Assembly: GCA_015523575.1 (NCBI GenBank)
Contig: WAJZ01000108.1
Coordinates: 1-11,713 of the forward strand
Reading direction: 5' to 3'
DNA: 11,713 nt
Origin: Candidatus Hestiella acidicharens
Lineage (GTDB): Archaea > Thermoproteota > Thermoprotei_A > Sulfolobales > Acidilobaceae
Shown here: piece after piece, positions 1 through 7,600 of the stretch
How positions within the stretch are numbered: the stretch's first letter is position 1
Layout of the letters: each line of letters opens with the position of its first letter
Notes under the pieces: model-generated
Seen by the model: the letters and a program-made list of their open reading frames with translations, nothing else
Told to the model about the DNA's origin: nothing
The model's database searches: none
Made by a program: the position numbers and the translations under genes

Positions 1-2484
1 GACATGATATCTATATCGAGTATACCAGGAAAAAACTTGGAGATAGCCATTAAGACTCAACTAGTCAAAGCTCCTTGGTATTTAATTGAACTACAGTACT
101 ATACAGAAATCAAGGATATTGAAGGAAAAGAAATAGACTATAATACCCTTAGTAAGGATGCAGAAAGGGCTGAATCATTACTTGAGAGAGAGCTAGATAA
201 ACTAAGAAATAAGGTCGGGCCTATTGGGATACTCGACTTGATTAGCCATGCCCATATAGACTTTGCTTGGCTATGGGATGAAAATGTAACAAAGCAAAAG
301 GTTTATAGAAATATCTCTAACGTAATTTCATTAATGAAAAACAACGATTTTTTAATCTACGCTATATCGAATGTAGTCTATCTTAAATGGTTGAAGGACG
401 AATATCCAGATGTTTTCCAAGAAGTGAAGAGCTTGGTTAAAGAAGGAAAAATAATACCTGTTGGTGGAATGTGGGTGGAAAGCGACACAAACCTGCCTGG
501 TGGGGAGTCTCTAGTAAGGCAGTTCCTATATGGACAGGAGTTTCTACTAAAAGAATTTGGAAAAACAACGAAAGTAGGGTGGCTACCTGATTCATTTGGT
601 TTCTCAGGGCAAATGCCACAAATACTAAAGAAGTCTGGAATTATGGGTTTCTATACACATAAACTCTACTGGAATACAGTGAACAGATTTCCATATTCGG
701 TTTTTATATGGAAGGGAATTGATGGTACTGAAATACCAGCAATAAACTACCCGACATATGGAAGCGACCTGTCACCAAGCCAACTCGTCAATGCTTGGAA
801 TGATCATAGTACAAAAGACCTGCCATCCTTTCTTGTATTTGGCCACGGAGATGGTGGAGGAGGACCTACATGGCTGATGCTTGAAAGATTTAAAATATAC
901 AAGGACTTTCCAGGGCTTCCCAAACTAAACATAGTAAGTCCTGAATTCCATATGGAAGAGATATGGCATGAAAAGAAATTGCTTCCAATATGGAGAGGAG
1001 AGCTCTATCTTGAAATGCATAGAGGAGTTTACTCGAATGGTATAAAGCTGAAAAAACTGATTAGGGAAGTAGAAAACCTTTTAATAGAGACTGATACTTG
1101 GTCTTCCCTTCTTGGAATTAATGTAAACACAAAAGATTATTGGCTTTCTCTATTAGAATTCGAATTCCATGATAGTATATCAGCCACGACTACTTTTCCG
1201 GTGTATGAGGGAATTGTAAAACAACTAGAAAGGATAAAGGAAGAATTAATGAAAACGTTATATGGTATATTTAGAAGCGTCCTTAAAGAAGAAAGCAACA
1301 AGATAACATTCTTCAATTATCTACCTTGGGAAAGAAAGGAAATAGTAAAGACCATGGAGCAAATCAAGGGGATGATTTGCCAGGAGGAAAATGGGCATTA
1401 CCTCGTAGAAATCTCTACACCACCTAGTGGTTTTAAGAGCTATGAACTAGGTCCATGCAACGCAATCGAGAAAACCGTAGAAGATTTTAGTAAATCTATT
1501 GAAAATGATTTCCTTAAAGTTGAGATTACTAAGAACAAAATTAAAGCATATGATAAAAAAGTAAGGAGGTACGTTATTAAGGATTTTTATTTAATTTCCT
1601 GCGAAGACATGCCAGAAAAATATGATGGCTGGGATATAGATGCAAGCTACAGCAAGGTTTGTGAAAAAGTTACACTAAATCATATAAAAACGACAAAAGG
1701 CCCATTAAAGAGCTGCCTAATATTTAATAGTAAATATAAAAGCTCAGAAATAAAGACAAGCCTTTGCCTCTATAAATCAAAACGCACAATAGAAATAACC
1801 CACCACATAGATTGGCATGAAAACCTAAGGTTACTTAAAGCAATAGTAGAAACCAATCTATTTGGACAATATAACCATGCAGAAATACCTTATGGAGTAA
1901 TAGAGAGATCTTCTCAGCCCAGCAATAGCTGGGATGAAGCTAAGTTTGAATCGCCTATGTGGAGATGGAGTGAACTATGGGATCCAGACTACGGAATTTC
2001 TATAATAAACGAGGGAAGGCAGGGATATAACGCGATTTCAAACAGAATAGGATTGACTCTCTTAAGATCTCCGCTATTTCCAAATCCAAGGCTGGACAGA
2101 GGAAAACTAGAAATAAGGTATTGGATCTATCCTCATCAAGGTAGCTGGAGGGAAGCCTTAACACCAAAGGTAGCTAGTGAACTAAATAATGGAATCAAAG
2201 AAGCTAAGGGGTCTGCAGAAGAGAAGAGTCTATTAACGATTGATCCATCCAAGGTAATGTTTGGATCTCTTAAAAAAGAAGAGGAAGGCAATGGGCTTAT
2301 ATTGCGCATATGGGAAAGCTATGGAAAAAATGCCAACCTCAGAATAAACTCTAATGACTTTATCATAAATTATGAGACTGATATGCTTGAAAATAAACTA
2401 AAAGAAATCGATAATGCTGAAATCCATTTAAAGCCATTTGAAATTAAGACTATAAAAATGGTGAAGAAGCAATTAAAACGGTGA
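1..2484 (+). CDS. GH38 alpha-mannosidase (5' end outside window)
   Basis: Retaining, zinc-dependent exo-alpha-mannosidase of glycoside hydrolase family 38, probably cytoplasmic since no export signal is seen (the true N-terminus is missing). Numbering from the Met codon at base 4, the family signatures occur in order: HAHIDFAWLW with metal ligands H84 and D86, WLPDSFG with the nucleophile D196, GHGDGGGG at 280-287, and the FHD motif with the last metal ligand H389. The C-terminal half is the usual beta-rich region. In MAN2C1-type and archaeal members about 250 residues precede the HxHxD motif; here only about 80 do, and the frame is open to base 1, so roughly 170 residues probably lie upstream and the Met at base 4 is probably internal. 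The residues after the last metal ligand (SISATT) depart from the usual Gly-Thr/Ser form. The stop lies 7 bases before the next gene, which suggests cotranscription. Possible roles are trimming of mannosides or glycans; the substrate cannot be told. Confidence 0.93.
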   Translation, partial: DMISISSIPGKNLEIAIKTQLVKAPWYLIELQYYTEIKDIEGKEIDYNTLSKDAERAESLLERELDKLRNKVGPIGILDLISHAHIDFAWLWDENVTKQKVYRNISNVISLMKNNDFLIYAISNVVYLKWLKDEYPDVFQEVKSLVKEGKIIPVGGMWVESDTNLPGGESLVRQFLYGQEFLLKEFGKTTKVGWLPDSFGFSGQMPQILKKSGIMGFYTHKLYWNTVNRFPYSVFIWKGIDGTEIPAINYPTYGSDLSPSQLVNAWNDHSTKDLPSFLVFGHGDGGGGPTWLMLERFKIYKDFPGLPKLNIVSPEFHMEEIWHEKKLLPIWRGELYLEMHRGVYSNGIKLKKLIREVENLLIETDTWSSLLGINVNTKDYWLSLLEFEFHDSISATTTFPVYEGIVKQLERIKEELMKTLYGIFRSVLKEESNKITFFNYLPWERKEIVKTMEQIKGMICQEENGHYLVEISTPPSGFKSYELGPCNAIEKTVEDFSKSIENDFLKVEITKNKIKAYDKKVRRYVIKDFYLISCEDMPEKYDGWDIDASYSKVCEKVTLNHIKTTKGPLKSCLIFNSKYKSSEIKTSLCLYKSKRTIEITHHIDWHENLRLLKAIVETNLFGQYNHAEIPYGVIERSSQPSNSWDEAKFESPMWRWSELWDPDYGISIINEGRQGYNAISNRIGLTLLRSPLFPNPRLDRGKLEIRYWIYPHQGSWREALTPKVASELNNGIKEAKGSAEEKSLLTIDPSKVMFGSLKKEEEGNGLILRIWESYGKNANLRINSNDFIINYETDMLENKLKEIDNAEIHLKPFEIKTIKMVKKQLKR
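2480..2484 (+). promoter_or_regulatory. Ribosome binding site GGTGA for the 163-residue gene
   Basis: GGTGA complements the usual crenarchaeal 16S rRNA tail (AUCACCUC). It lies just before a TTG codon and inside the end of the mannosidase gene, which supports the TTG at 2492 as the start. Confidence 0.6.
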
Positions 2485-2491
2485 AGAATAT

Positions 2492-2983
2492 TTGTCAATA
2501 ACAATAGTAAACCAAGAGAAGATTCATGAAGAAATACTAAAAACAATAAACGTAGAGAAATATGATATAAAGAAAGTAGAAAGGGAACTTGAGAGGATAC
2601 ATCAAGCATTAGCAAAGCTAAATCCCAAAAAAATTGTATTAAATGATTTTTTGTTGTTAAAAGTTGAGCTAACTAAGATAGCGTCATACATAATAGTCCT
2701 GCCGGAAAAGTTCACACTAAAAGCTATAGACTCTATGAAAATACTAGAGAAATTATCTGAATTTGTAAAGGACAACAAGTATGTTTTGTTCATATTCTAC
2801 TCAAGAAAGGGGAGGCTTACTACATGCTCTTATTTATACCTAGGAGATCTGATGGAAGCCTTAGATGTTGGAATACTTTTTGTAAATGGAAGCACAGATG
2901 AAATAATTCAAGTTCTAGATATATTAGAAAGCAAAGGTAAGTTTATACTAGAAGAAGAAAAAGCTATTGAGTTTGATTTCTAA
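2492..2983 (+). CDS. Hypothetical protein, coupled to the GH38 gene
   Basis: A 163-residue protein I do not recognise. It starts at TTG (2492) with a GGTGA at 2480-2484, eight bases from the GG-T-G core to the start; the GGTGA overlaps the TGA stop of the mannosidase gene, so translation of the two is probably linked. The N-terminal third (about residues 8-45) is charged and predicted helical by eye, followed by hydrophobic strand-like segments near 65-72, 96-104 and 124-132, which suggests a small soluble alpha/beta protein. There is no signal peptide, membrane helix or cysteine-pair zinc site. Its TAA stop overlaps the TAG stop of the convergent ppsA gene. Position suggests a link to the mannosidase, but nothing in the sequence shows what it does. 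Confidence 0.75.
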   Translation: MSITIVNQEKIHEEILKTINVEKYDIKKVERELERIHQALAKLNPKKIVLNDFLLLKVELTKIASYIIVLPEKFTLKAIDSMKILEKLSEFVKDNKYVLFIFYSRKGRLTTCSYLYLGDLMEALDVGILFVNGSTDEIIQVLDILESKGKFILEEEKAIEFDF

Positions 2984-5376
2984 TCATTTCTTAAAATATT
3001 CTCTAATAAGATCCTTTTCTCAATGCTTGCGACATGCCTTCTGACCCTTATAACAGCATCTGGATTCACGCTAATTGAGTCTATGCCTTTTCTTACGAGG
3101 GTTTCTACAACTTCTGGATAAACGCTCGGAGCTTGACCACAGATGCTAACTGTTTTGCCATGCCTATGCGCGGCCTCTATTAACATTGTAATAGACCTTA
3201 TAACTGAGGGATCCCTTTCATCAAAATAACCCATATTGCCTAGTAACGAGCTATCTCTATCAACACCTAATGTAAGCTGAGTTAGATCATTACTGCCCAC
3301 ACTAAAACCGTCAACCATCTTAGCAAAATCATCAGCTAAGATGACGGTACTGGGAACTTCAACCATTATCCACACTTTAAATCCTTTTCCTTTTCTTAGC
3401 CCTTCCTCTTCCATAATTTTCATAGCCCTTTCAAGCTCCCAAGTAGTTCTGACAAATGGAAACATAACATAAACATTTGTCAAGCCCATTTCATTTCTAA
3501 CTTTTTTAATAGCATCAACCTCAAGTCTGAAGGCTGGTTCATATGGTTCCTGTATATATCTTGAGACACCCCTCCAACCTAGCATCGGATTTCTCTCATC
3601 CATGGGTTCATATTTTTCTCCCCCTTTCAACTTCCTATACTCATTCGTTTTAAAGTCACTAAACCTAACAACTAGCGGCCGAGGCATAATAGCTGAAGCT
3701 ACCTTTGCTATGCTTTCTGCTAGACCATTAACAAAAACCTCCGGTTTTCCTTGCTCTATGAGATATAGTGGATGGTAACCTATTTTACTTGAAATTATGA
3801 ATTCTATTCTCATCAAACCAATGCCATCGAAAGGCAAATTAACGTACCTATCAATTTCATCAGGTTGACCTAGGTTCATATATATTTTTGTTCCAGTAGT
3901 TGGATAGAGGTCTCGTAGTGATTCTGGGCTAATTCCAACGCCTTCTATTACCTTCCTTTCTTTTATCTCTTCTTTTTGCATACCATACGTTATTACCCCT
4001 CTGCTACCATCAACAGTAACTGGCATACCATCTTCTAGAACTTCCGTTGCATCCCCCGTGCCTACAACTGCAGGCTTTCCTAATTCCCTTGAAACTATAG
4101 CTGCATGTGCAGTCATTCCACCTTCATCAGTTACTATAGCGGATGCAATTTTCATAAATGGAACCCAGTCTGGATCAGTCATTTTTGTAACAAGTATATC
4201 ACCTTCTTTCATTTTCCTTGATGCCTCTTCTAAGGTATTAACAATCTTAACCAATCCGCTTGAGATGCCTGGGCTTGCTGGTAGACCCCTAGTTATTATC
4301 TGGCCATCTTTATATTTTTCTTTCATAACTCTTGACCAAAAGGTTTCGGGTCTTGCCTGAACCAACAAGATGTTCTCTGGGAAAGATATGTCCATATCAA
4401 TAGCCCATTCTATGTCTAATGGACTATCAAACGCTATTTCTGCCCTTTTTGCTATTCTAGCCAATTCTTTTGCTTCCATGTCAGTAATAGAAGGATTTTC
4501 AGAGGTTATACCAAACTTTCTTAGTATCTCTCGTAATTTTCCTTTGATTTCATACTTATCTATATCATCCTGTAATTCTATGTCTACGCTATTACCCTTA
4601 TCTGGATCATAAAACCTTGCCATCTTTTTAATGGAAACCCTCCTTTCGATTATGTTAAGCGTATTCTTGTCTATAACGAAGCTATCCGGCGTTATTTGGC
4701 CACCAACTATTAACTCTCCTAAACCCCAACCAGACTCTATTACGATCTTATCCTTTTCTCCCGTTGCGGGATGCACCGTAAACATCACGCCAGAGCTCTT
4801 ACTGTTAACCATCTTCTGCACAATTACAGCCATAGATATGTTTCTATTTCCTAACCCTAAGCTCTCCCTGTACATTAGCGCCCTAGCAGCCCAAATACTA
4901 GCCCAGACTCTCTTAACATACTTTATTAATTCTTCCTTTCCTTGCACGTTCAAGTAAGTGTCCTGAAGACCAGCAAAGCTGGCTTGTGATACATCCTCCA
5001 GCGTTGCACTACTCCTTACTGCAACCCTAAGGTTTTCCACTCCAATCCTCTTCGAAAGTTCTGTGTAATGGGCTAATATAGCATCCCTGATTTCACTCGG
5101 TATTTCAAATCCTTCAAACTTAGACACTATTTCACTACTTACCTCTTCAAGCTCTTTTGGTGTTTTGGAATCTATGTTGGCTAAAGCCTTTTCTAAATAC
5201 TCCTTTAGGCCGGTAGCTTCCACGAAATAGTTATAGGCATTTGCGGTTATGACAAAACCTGGAGGAACCCTAAACCCATTTTTTATGAGTTGCACTAAAC
5301 CCTTAGCCTTACCGCCTATTACATTTATGTTATCTTCCTTGAGTTTATCTATCCATATAATGAAGTCACTTACCAA
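2980..5376 (-). CDS. ppsA: Phosphoenolpyruvate synthase (pyruvate, water dikinase)
   Basis: Makes phosphoenolpyruvate, AMP and phosphate from pyruvate, ATP and water; a central gluconeogenic enzyme in the cytoplasm. At 798 residues it matches the usual length (about 790). Domain order: N-terminal ATP-grasp half with GGKAKGL at 21-27 and [18 protein letters not shown] at 121-138; swivelling phosphohistidine domain with [17 protein letters not shown], phospho-acceptor H424; C-terminal TIM barrel with [15 protein letters not shown] and the catalytic cysteine C746 in SICGQAPS. H424 and C746 lie where the E. coli enzyme has its own (near 421 and 751). CGQAPS rather than CGEHGG separates it from pyruvate phosphate dikinase. 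It starts at TTG; an in-frame TAG two codons upstream (5380-5382) rules out a longer protein, and GGTG at 5383-5386 lies six bases away. It is convergent with, and overlaps by 4 bases, the small gene at 2492-2983. An operator-like repeat sits upstream. Confidence 0.97.
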   Translation of the reverse strand: MVSDFIIWIDKLKEDNINVIGGKAKGLVQLIKNGFRVPPGFVITANAYNYFVEATGLKEYLEKALANIDSKTPKELEEVSSEIVSKFEGFEIPSEIRDAILAHYTELSKRIGVENLRVAVRSSATLEDVSQASFAGLQDTYLNVQGKEELIKYVKRVWASIWAARALMYRESLGLGNRNISMAVIVQKMVNSKSSGVMFTVHPATGEKDKIVIESGWGLGELIVGGQITPDSFVIDKNTLNIIERRVSIKKMARFYDPDKGNSVDIELQDDIDKYEIKGKLREILRKFGITSENPSITDMEAKELARIAKRAEIAFDSPLDIEWAIDMDISFPENILLVQARPETFWSRVMKEKYKDGQIITRGLPASPGISSGLVKIVNTLEEASRKMKEGDILVTKMTDPDWVPFMKIASAIVTDEGGMTAHAAIVSRELGKPAVVGTGDATEVLEDGMPVTVDGSRGVITYGMQKEEIKERKVIEGVGISPESLRDLYPTTGTKIYMNLGQPDEIDRYVNLPFDGIGLMRIEFIISSKIGYHPLYLIEQGKPEVFVNGLAESIAKVASAIMPRPLVVRFSDFKTNEYRKLKGGEKYEPMDERNPMLGWRGVSRYIQEPYEPAFRLEVDAIKKVRNEMGLTNVYVMFPFVRTTWELERAMKIMEEEGLRKGKGFKVWIMVEVPSTVILADDFAKMVDGFSVGSNDLTQLTLGVDRDSSLLGNMGYFDERDPSVIRSITMLIEAAHRHGKTVSICGQAPSVYPEVVETLVRKGIDSISVNPDAVIRVRRHVASIEKRILLENILRND

Positions 5377-5385
5377 GGCCTACAC

Positions 5386-5408
5386 CATATTTCAAAAAGT
5401 GAAATATG
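5386..5408 (-). promoter_or_regulatory. Perfect 9-bp inverted repeat, candidate operator of ppsA
   Basis: CATATTTCA at 5386-5394 and TGAAATATG at 5400-5408 are exact reverse complements around a 5-base spacer. On the ppsA strand the repeat follows the TATA-like box (5411-5420), covers the expected transcription start near 5390, and its near arm ends on the first base of the GGTG ribosome binding site. This is where an archaeal repressor would block polymerase; as RNA it might also fold over the binding site. The function is inferred from position. Confidence 0.5.
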
Positions 5409-5410
5409 AC

Positions 5411-5427
5411 GTTTAAAAAACTTTCGT
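5411..5427 (-). promoter_or_regulatory. BRE/TATA-like promoter of ppsA
   Basis: On the minus strand ACGAAAG (BRE-like) is followed directly by TTTTTTAAAC (TATA-like), a common archaeal arrangement. It predicts a start of transcription near 5390 and a leader of roughly 15 bases before the TTG start of ppsA. A second AT-rich box (CGAAAATATATTAAT on the minus strand, about 5431-5445) is a weaker alternative. Confidence 0.5.
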
Positions 5428-5457
5428 TTTATTAATATATTTTCGATTCATTAACCA

Positions 5458-5467
5458 CTTTTTATAC
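5458..5467 (+). promoter_or_regulatory. TATA-like box of trmI
   Basis: CTTTTTATAC lies about 30 bases before the TTG start of trmI and would place transcription start near 5489, giving a very short leader. The AT-rich stretch 5431-5440 could instead act as the box and give a longer leader that keeps the GGTG site at 5486-5489. Confidence 0.4.
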
Positions 5468-5496
5468 TACAAGCAGAGAAAAAATGGTGTTAGAGT

Positions 5497-6297
5497 TTGA
5501 GTGAGAAAGATTTAAGAAAAAGGGTGTTATTAGTTGTTGAAGGCAGTAAGGGAAAAAGAAAGATCTATTACTTTAAAGTATCACCAAAGTCTTCATATTC
5601 AACATTTGCTGGAAACATCTCCGGAGATGAGCTCATAAGGCTCGATTATGGTTCAAAGATAGTATTGGAAAGAGGCATAGCTTACATAATAGAACCAAGT
5701 CTCTACGACATAATAATGCATGAGCTAAGGAGGAATAGCCAAGTCATATATCCTAAAGACTCCGGATATATAACATCTATAGCAGGAATTAAAGAAGGTA
5801 TGAGGGTCTTAGAAGCTGGTATTGGTAGTGGTTTTTTGACGATATCAATAGCAAACCTTGTATGTCCCTCAGGCAAGGTATACACCTATGATATTAGAGA
5901 TGACATGATTGAAGTAGCTAAAAGAAACTTAAGGAAGGTAGGCGTTAATAACTGTGTTGAAATAAAAAAGGGAGATATAAGGGAAGGTGTTAATGAAAGC
6001 AACCTAGACGCTGCATTTCTTGACATGGGAGACCCTTGGAACGCTTTAGGTAGTATCTATAATGCTCTCAAAAACGCGTCGCCTATAGTAATCTTTGTAC
6101 CTACGGTCAATCAGGTTGAAAAATTAATTAATCACCTCAACAAAGACCTATTTATTATACAAGAAATAGTTGAAATATTAAAGCGTGAGTGGGAAGTGAG
6201 AGGGGATGCACTAAGACCTTCTACTAGAATGATTGCACATACTGGTTTCATAATATTAATTAGGAAACTCAAATCAAGCAAAGCTATTTTTCAATAG
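5497..6297 (+). CDS. trmI: tRNA (adenine-N1)-methyltransferase TrmI (m1A58 / m1A57 type)
   Basis: SAM-dependent methylation of N1 of adenine in the T-loop of tRNA (position 58, in archaea also 57), which stabilises tRNA at high temperature; family members act as homotetramers. The 266-residue protein has a small N-terminal beta domain, then the family marker QVIYPKDSGYI (about 82-92), SAM motif I VLEAGIGSG (104-112), the LDMGDPW motif with D176 and D179 (174-181; the family often has LDLPxPW), and the C-terminal RPSTRMIAHTGFIILIRK block typical of TrmI. It starts at TTG; an in-frame TAG at 5491-5493 excludes an upstream start, and GGTG at 5486-5489 supports it. It is divergent from ppsA, and its 3' end overlaps the convergent gene at 6284 by 14 bases. 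Protein isoaspartate methyltransferases share motif I but lack the PKD and RP..HTG blocks. Confidence 0.95.
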   Translation: MSEKDLRKRVLLVVEGSKGKRKIYYFKVSPKSSYSTFAGNISGDELIRLDYGSKIVLERGIAYIIEPSLYDIIMHELRRNSQVIYPKDSGYITSIAGIKEGMRVLEAGIGSGFLTISIANLVCPSGKVYTYDIRDDMIEVAKRNLRKVGVNNCVEIKKGDIREGVNESNLDAAFLDMGDPWNALGSIYNALKNASPIVIFVPTVNQVEKLINHLNKDLFIIQEIVEILKREWEVRGDALRPSTRMIAHTGFIILIRKLKSSKAIFQ

Positions 6298-6796
6298 ATT
6301 CATCAGGTTGCCTATTCTGCGCTTTATATATCTGATACGCTATCTCTGCTGTGTATTTTAGCGCCGCTTTTGCCTTTAACATTTCGATTGTGGTGTTTAA
6401 TCCCTCGAACCTTATTTCGGCTATGCTGGCATCAGGTCTTTCTTTTATAACTAACTTTGCCTGTCCAGACTCATCTAGGCCTTCCTTTAATTGAGACGAT
6501 TTTAGTTCCCCTTCAACCGTTTCTAAATATTCTCTAAGCTCGCTTGGTAACGGAATAGGAATCTCTGGTATTAGCCTTATATAAGTTTCTCCTCTTAGAA
6601 TCCTACCAATCCTTCTCCTTCCAAATTTCACCTCCTCAGACTTTTCATTTACGTTCTGAATTCCATTCTCTTGTATGTAACTCAGTAGCGTTTCTATCAT
6701 TTTTATTTCACTTCTCAGTGACTCAAGCCTTTTTTTCAGCCATTCTTCTAAGTCTTCTTTTGTGATAGCCTTATTTTCTGCTCTCTGGTCGCTCAA
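6284..6796 (-). CDS. Conserved-looking hypothetical protein with N-terminal coiled coil
   Basis: A 170-residue soluble protein of unknown function. With the TTG start chosen here, residues 10-45 are a highly charged helix likely to form a coiled coil; a basic-to-hydrophobic core follows (KFGRRRIGRILRGETYIRLI, about 57-76), then PEIPIPLPSELREYL and an acidic linker; the tail is an alanine-rich helix. The proline-rich turn and the basic RRR patch look constrained. There is no membrane segment or zinc site. A GTG at 6803-6805 would give 173 residues, but it lies inside GGTG (6803-6806); that GGTG is six bases from the TTG at 6794-6796, the spacing used elsewhere here, so the shorter form is preferred. 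Its last 14 bases overlap trmI on the other strand. Confidence 0.75.
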   Translation of the reverse strand: MSDQRAENKAITKEDLEEWLKKRLESLRSEIKMIETLLSYIQENGIQNVNEKSEEVKFGRRRIGRILRGETYIRLIPEIPIPLPSELREYLETVEGELKSSQLKEGLDESGQAKLVIKERPDASIAEIRFEGLNTTIEMLKAKAALKYTAEIAYQIYKAQNRQPDESIEK

Positions 6797-6802
6797 AGCA
6801 GA

Positions 6803-6806
6803 CACC
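6803..6806 (-). promoter_or_regulatory. GGTG ribosome binding site deciding the start at 6796
   Basis: GGTG followed by six bases and TTG repeats the pattern seen before ppsA. It uses up the GTG that would otherwise be taken as the start of the 173-residue version. Confidence 0.5.
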
Positions 6807-6902
6807 TATTTAGATGCTTAATAAAAAAATAATATTAGGAAAATTGGATAGTATTACTGGGATTAAATTAATAGGTTAATAAACATCAATAAAAAATAAT
6901 TT

Positions 6903-6915
6903 TATGTATTACATA
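6903..6915. repeat. Perfect palindrome TATGTA-T-TACATA in intergenic region
   Basis: Two exact 6-base arms around one central T, in the AT-rich 170-base gap between the gene at 6284-6796 and aKMT. On the minus strand it follows a TATA-like CTTTATATAATCC (6919-6931), just upstream of a start of transcription expected near 6900, so it could be an operator for the 170-residue gene, leaving a leader of about 100 bases. A shorter 5-base repeat (TAGCT/AGCTA, 6914-6934) encloses the box. Nothing else is seen in this gap. Confidence 0.35.
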
Positions 6916-6962
6916 GCTGGATTATATAAAGCTAGATGCTCACTTTCGTTTATCTAAATACT

Positions 6963-6979
6963 CTAGGAGGATATCCTAG
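6963..6979 (-). terminator. Inverted repeat over the stop codon of the aKMT gene
   Basis: CTAGGA (6963-6968) and TCCTAG (6974-6979) pair around five bases, and the TAG stop (6976-6978) lies in one arm; a shorter palindrome AGGATATCCT (6968-6977) overlaps it. No T-run follows at once, so a role in termination is only a guess. Confidence 0.25.
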
Positions 6980-7479
6980 GAAGGGTGATTTGTCCTATCA
7001 GAAATACCTATAATGTAGACATAAACAGTCTTCTGCCAACCTGTTTTATCGCCAAGAGTTCTTACTGGTTTCCACCCTGGTATCTGGAAGTCTAAGGTAA
7101 CAACCCTAGAACCGGGTTTAAGCTCCTGCCTTAGCTTTGGTTTCAGTGACTCATTAACACTTGTCAATAGGTACATATAAACGACAGTAGCTTCATGAAT
7201 TGGTGCCTTGAAAAAATCATCATGAATTATTTGAACCTTTTCACTCATGTTTTCTTTTTTTATCCTATTCATCAAATCCTTTACTAACTCTTCTCTTAAT
7301 TCTACCCCCACAGCTTTTTTTATTGGATATTTCTTAGCCGCCTCCACTATAACCCTGCCATCACCGCATCCAAGATCATAGAGCACGTCACCCTCCTTTA
7401 GGTCAAGGGCCTCAAATACCATATCTAAGACTTCTTTCCTTGTTGGAACAAAAGGCACCGATGGACTACCTAAAACCAT
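6976..7479 (-). CDS. SAM-dependent methyltransferase, aKMT-type protein lysine methyltransferase
   Basis: A 167-residue single-domain class I methyltransferase. It closely resembles what I remember of aKMT4 of Sulfolobus islandicus, which methylates lysines of chromatin proteins such as Cren7 and of many other proteins. Shared blocks: VPFVPT at 8-13; SAM motif I YDLGCGDGR at 34-42; acidic ribose-binding E60 in VGVEL; VVYMYLLTSVNESLKPKL at 99-116; and GSRVVTLDFQIPGW at 123-136. Like aKMT it lacks any substrate-binding extension. ATG start with GGTG at 7487-7490, seven bases away. It has its own upstream gap of about 100 bases, so it is probably a separate unit from tmcA on the same strand. Lysine methylation of proteins is inferred from this similarity; another small-protein or RNA substrate is possible. 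Confidence 0.82.
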   Translation of the reverse strand: MVLGSPSVPFVPTRKEVLDMVFEALDLKEGDVLYDLGCGDGRVIVEAAKKYPIKKAVGVELREELVKDLMNRIKKENMSEKVQIIHDDFFKAPIHEATVVYMYLLTSVNESLKPKLRQELKPGSRVVTLDFQIPGWKPVRTLGDKTGWQKTVYVYIIGISDRTNHPS

Positions 7480-7559
7480 CGTGATTCACCCCCTAATCTC
7501 TCTCAATGCACTCCCCATTTTTCTATCAAGGAATCACGCTTATACACATTTAATATTTA

Positions 7560-7600
7560 TTATGTTAAATTTTAAACGAATTTACAAAAATTCGACATAA
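7560..7600 (-). terminator. Nested inverted repeats at the 3' end of tmcA, candidate terminator
   Basis: CGAATTT (7577-7583) and AAATTCG (7588-7594) are exact reverse complements around ACAA, spanning the TAA stop of tmcA (7582-7584). A second pair, TTATGT (7560-7565) and ACATAA (7595-7600), encloses it with an 11-base bulge on one side. On the transcript the inner hairpin is followed by a T-rich stretch. It may end the epimerase-tmcA transcript or mark its 3' end; the same gap must hold the aKMT promoter (AT-rich boxes around 7538-7556). Confidence 0.35.

Noticed and set aside
437..2793. Minus-strand open frames across the mannosidase and the 163-residue gene (437-619, 2370-2615, 2602-2793)
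   Set aside because: They are antisense to the GH38 and coupled genes; the peptides are Leu/Phe/Ser-rich shadows without known motifs.
4058..4957. Three open frames on the plus strand opposite ppsA (near 4058, 4370 and 4631)
   Set aside because: They lie opposite a strongly conserved gene, lack ribosome binding sites and have low-complexity, shadow-like compositions.
2980..5376. Pyruvate phosphate dikinase instead of PEP synthase
   Set aside because: The cysteine motif is CGQAPS, the PEP synthase form, and the length and residue positions fit PpsA.
6797..6805. GTG start giving 173 residues for the gene next to trmI
   Set aside because: The GTG is part of the GGTG ribosome binding site serving the TTG at 6796; a start here has no site of its own.
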